A stretch of 46,883 bases of DNA, from assembly GCA_964608965.1 (NCBI GenBank), contig CAZSPZ010000012.1, positions 1 to 46,883 on the forward strand, written 5' to 3'. The DNA comes from UBA10908 sp964608965. GTDB lineage: Bacteria; Bacillota; Clostridia; Peptostreptococcales; Anaerovoracaceae. The position numbers and the translations under genes are program-made. A model generated the notes under the pieces. The model saw nothing but the letters and a program-made list of their open reading frames with translations, was not told where the DNA came from and searched no databases. Positions 45,768-46,883 of this stretch are shown here, one piece after another; the stretch's first letter is position 1; every line of letters starts with the position of its first letter.

Positions 45768-46712
45768 TTATTCTGTGTGTTCATTCTCATATAAGGCAGC
45801 CATATCATGTATTCGCCGCCTCATTTCTGAGCGTATATGCAACGGCTCTAAACACTCGCATTGATCGCCAAAACTAAAAAGAATATCGTAATAATAATCG
45901 TTTTCTATGAAAGGAAAACTAACAATAAAATACTCATCACCGTCCGCCCAAAAATCTTCATGAGAGCAATAATCGAGTACCCTATCCATGACAGATTTAT
46001 GAATGCGGATTTTGATTTTTGTTTGCATCGTTGCCACAATATCAGTAATGTCTAACTGCGGTTTTTGATAATTTCGAGGCGTAAAAACCACCTCTTGTAT
46101 TTGCAGGTTTGATGTGCGGGATAGTTTGAATAAACGAAAATCATTTCTTTTATGACAGTAACCTTGCCAATACCAATGACTGCCTTTCAATACAAGCTGA
46201 TACGGCTCGGCTGTTCGTGCGGTTTTATTTCCGTAGCGGTCCGCATATTCAAAAGAAAGTAGCTTATTTTCCTGCAAAGCTGTTTTGATAATTTCTAAAG
46301 ATGGTTGTATGTTCCTGTTGCCCATCCATGGACTTAAATCTATATATATTTGATTTGCTTTTAATTCAATGTCTTTCGCTCTGTCGGCAGGGATAAAACT
46401 CTTGACTTTCGCAAGGGCGTTTACCAGTTCATTACCTCGTATCATGCCCGAAAGACTGGAAAGCCCCATCAAGATAGCGGAAAGGTCGGCAGTCGAAAAA
46501 ACCTTTTTATCAATCTTGTATTCCTGCATGATTTCAAAGCCGCCGCCCACTCCCGATGCCCCGCGAACAGGAATACCCGCCATGTTGATAGTGTCTATGT
46601 CGCGGTAGATTGTGCGGGGTGAAACTTCAAACATATCTGCTAACTCCTGTGCGCCTATACGCTCTTTATCAAGGAGTATCATAATAATGCTAACAAGCCT
46701 GTCAACTTTCAT
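45768..46712 (-). CDS. WYL-domain transcriptional regulator (DeoR-type HTH, YafY-like)
   Basis: A 314-residue regulator: HTH_11 N-terminus (MKVDRLVSIIMILLDKERIGAQELADMFEVSPRTIYRDIDTINMAGI), GGGFEIM, then a WYL-like domain at about 120-195 with FEYADRYGNKTARTAEPYQLVLKGSHWYWQGYCHKRNDFRLFKLSR (W-Y and the RLFKLSR stretch fit), and a C-terminal WCX-like end. GGAAGGCGG lies 8 bases or so before the ATG at 46712; upstream in-frame codons lie in the promoter. WYL domains often sense ligands in stress or defence. It is divergent from the isochorismatase-like gene. Confidence 0.9.
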   Translation of the reverse strand: MKVDRLVSIIMILLDKERIGAQELADMFEVSPRTIYRDIDTINMAGIPVRGASGVGGGFEIMQEYKIDKKVFSTADLSAILMGLSSLSGMIRGNELVNALAKVKSFIPADRAKDIELKANQIYIDLSPWMGNRNIQPSLEIIKTALQENKLLSFEYADRYGNKTARTAEPYQLVLKGSHWYWQGYCHKRNDFRLFKLSRTSNLQIQEVVFTPRNYQKPQLDITDIVATMQTKIKIRIHKSVMDRVLDYCSHEDFWADGDEYFIVSFPFIENDYYYDILFSFGDQCECLEPLHIRSEMRRRIHDMAALYENEHTE

Positions 46713-46743
46713 CTGATAGCCGCCTTCCAAAATTTCTTTTATC

Positions 46744-46772
46744 ATTACAGATTGTTGCCATACTGTTGTCAA
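46744..46772 (-). promoter_or_regulatory. Promoter of WYL regulator gene
   Basis: Minus strand TTGACA (46767-46772), 17-base spacer, TGTAAT (46744-46749). Its -35 region overlaps that of the divergent promoter. Confidence 0.75.
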
Positions 46773-46780
46773 CAATTACA

Positions 46781-46789
46781 TGGTACAAT
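46781..46789 (+). promoter_or_regulatory. Extended -10 promoter of the divergent hydrolase gene
   Basis: TGGTACAAT, an extended -10 with TACAAT at 46784-46789. The spacer region contains TGTTGTCAACA (46764-46774), a short palindrome overlapping both promoters. Confidence 0.5.
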
Positions 46790-46831
46790 AAAAAAGCAAA
46801 CAAATCAATCTACCTATCAGGAGGAGACACT

Positions 46832-46883
46832 ATGCAGAAAAAAGCCTTGGTAATAATAGATATTCAAAATGACATAACGAAGA
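46832..46883 (+). CDS. Isochorismatase-family cysteine hydrolase, N-terminal fragment (cut by window end)
   Basis: Seventeen codons are visible, MQKKALVIIDIQNDITK. VIIDIQND with the catalytic Asp is the usual start of the isochorismatase/nicotinamidase superfamily. AGGAGGAG lies before the ATG at 46832. The rest is outside the window, so the reaction cannot be named. It probably answers to the adjacent divergent WYL regulator. Confidence 0.75.
   Translation, partial: MQKKALVIIDIQNDITK

Noticed and set aside
1..46883. Prophage, integrative element or plasmid backbone
   Set aside because: No integrase, terminase, capsid, replication or conjugation genes; only one IS element and ordinary chromosomal operons.

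Overview
The window reads as a draft-assembly contig from a low-to-mid GC, Gram-positive, anaerobic member of the Clostridia. Evidence: strong GGAGG ribosome sites, SLH-domain surface proteins, split rubrerythrin-type proteins, a TM1266-family regulator, ferredoxin-rich operons, a DUF6323/DUF6179-type pair, and many amino-acid and peptide transporters. No rRNA, tRNA, CRISPR or prophage was seen. Genus is not assignable by eye. A 10-base N run at 39831-39840 marks an assembly gap.

Layout, left to right. 1-1405: right part of an IS3-family (IS150-like) insertion sequence. 1439-4161: minus-strand operon of a TM1266-family regulator and an NMT1/SsuABC-type ABC importer, behind a strong promoter and a short leader that ends in an intrinsic terminator. 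4227-6652: bL25, corrinoid adenosyltransferase, and the AzlCD branched-chain amino acid exporter. 6727-13664: one minus-strand liv operon (livJ-H-M-G-F) that continues into L-asparaginase and a ketopantoate-reductase-like gene. 13680-19085: flavin and iron redox genes (Nim-like protein, rubrerythrin-like diiron protein, rubredoxin-like protein, FMN-binding protein) around a 1157-residue protein that I read as PPi-type PEP carboxykinase. 19184-23578: LEA-like repeat protein, ABC-F ATPase with one dead site, anchored GH113-like protein, membrane protein. 23605-30682: a serine hydrolase plus a complete dipeptide/oligopeptide ABC importer behind a second terminator-bearing leader. 30732-37052: two SLH proteins, an SdpR/SdpI pair with two palindromic operators, NUDIX, D-amino-acid lyase/racemase-like and AlkD-like genes. 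37268-38645: DUF6323/DUF6179-like pair. 38668-41752: a Crp/Fnr regulator divergent from a split permease, ferredoxin-fused permease, polyferredoxin and cupin. 41776-46883: lipoprotein, small membrane proteins, ICMT-like methyltransferase, ABC-2 exporter with a tandem-HTH MerR regulator, WYL regulator, and the start of an isochorismatase-family hydrolase.

How the parts fit: import of branched-chain amino acids and peptides, asparaginase, AzlCD and adenosylcobalamin formation fit an amino-acid-fermenting life. The PEPCK-like enzyme, if correct, would link PEP and oxaloacetate using pyrophosphate. The best candidate for an undescribed system is the Crp/Fnr locus: two palindromes sharing TGTT-N8-AACA each lie exactly 41.5 bases upstream of the start site predicted from a -10 box, one before the split permease and one before the cupin. 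This suggests a small regulon for redox-linked transport of an unknown substrate.
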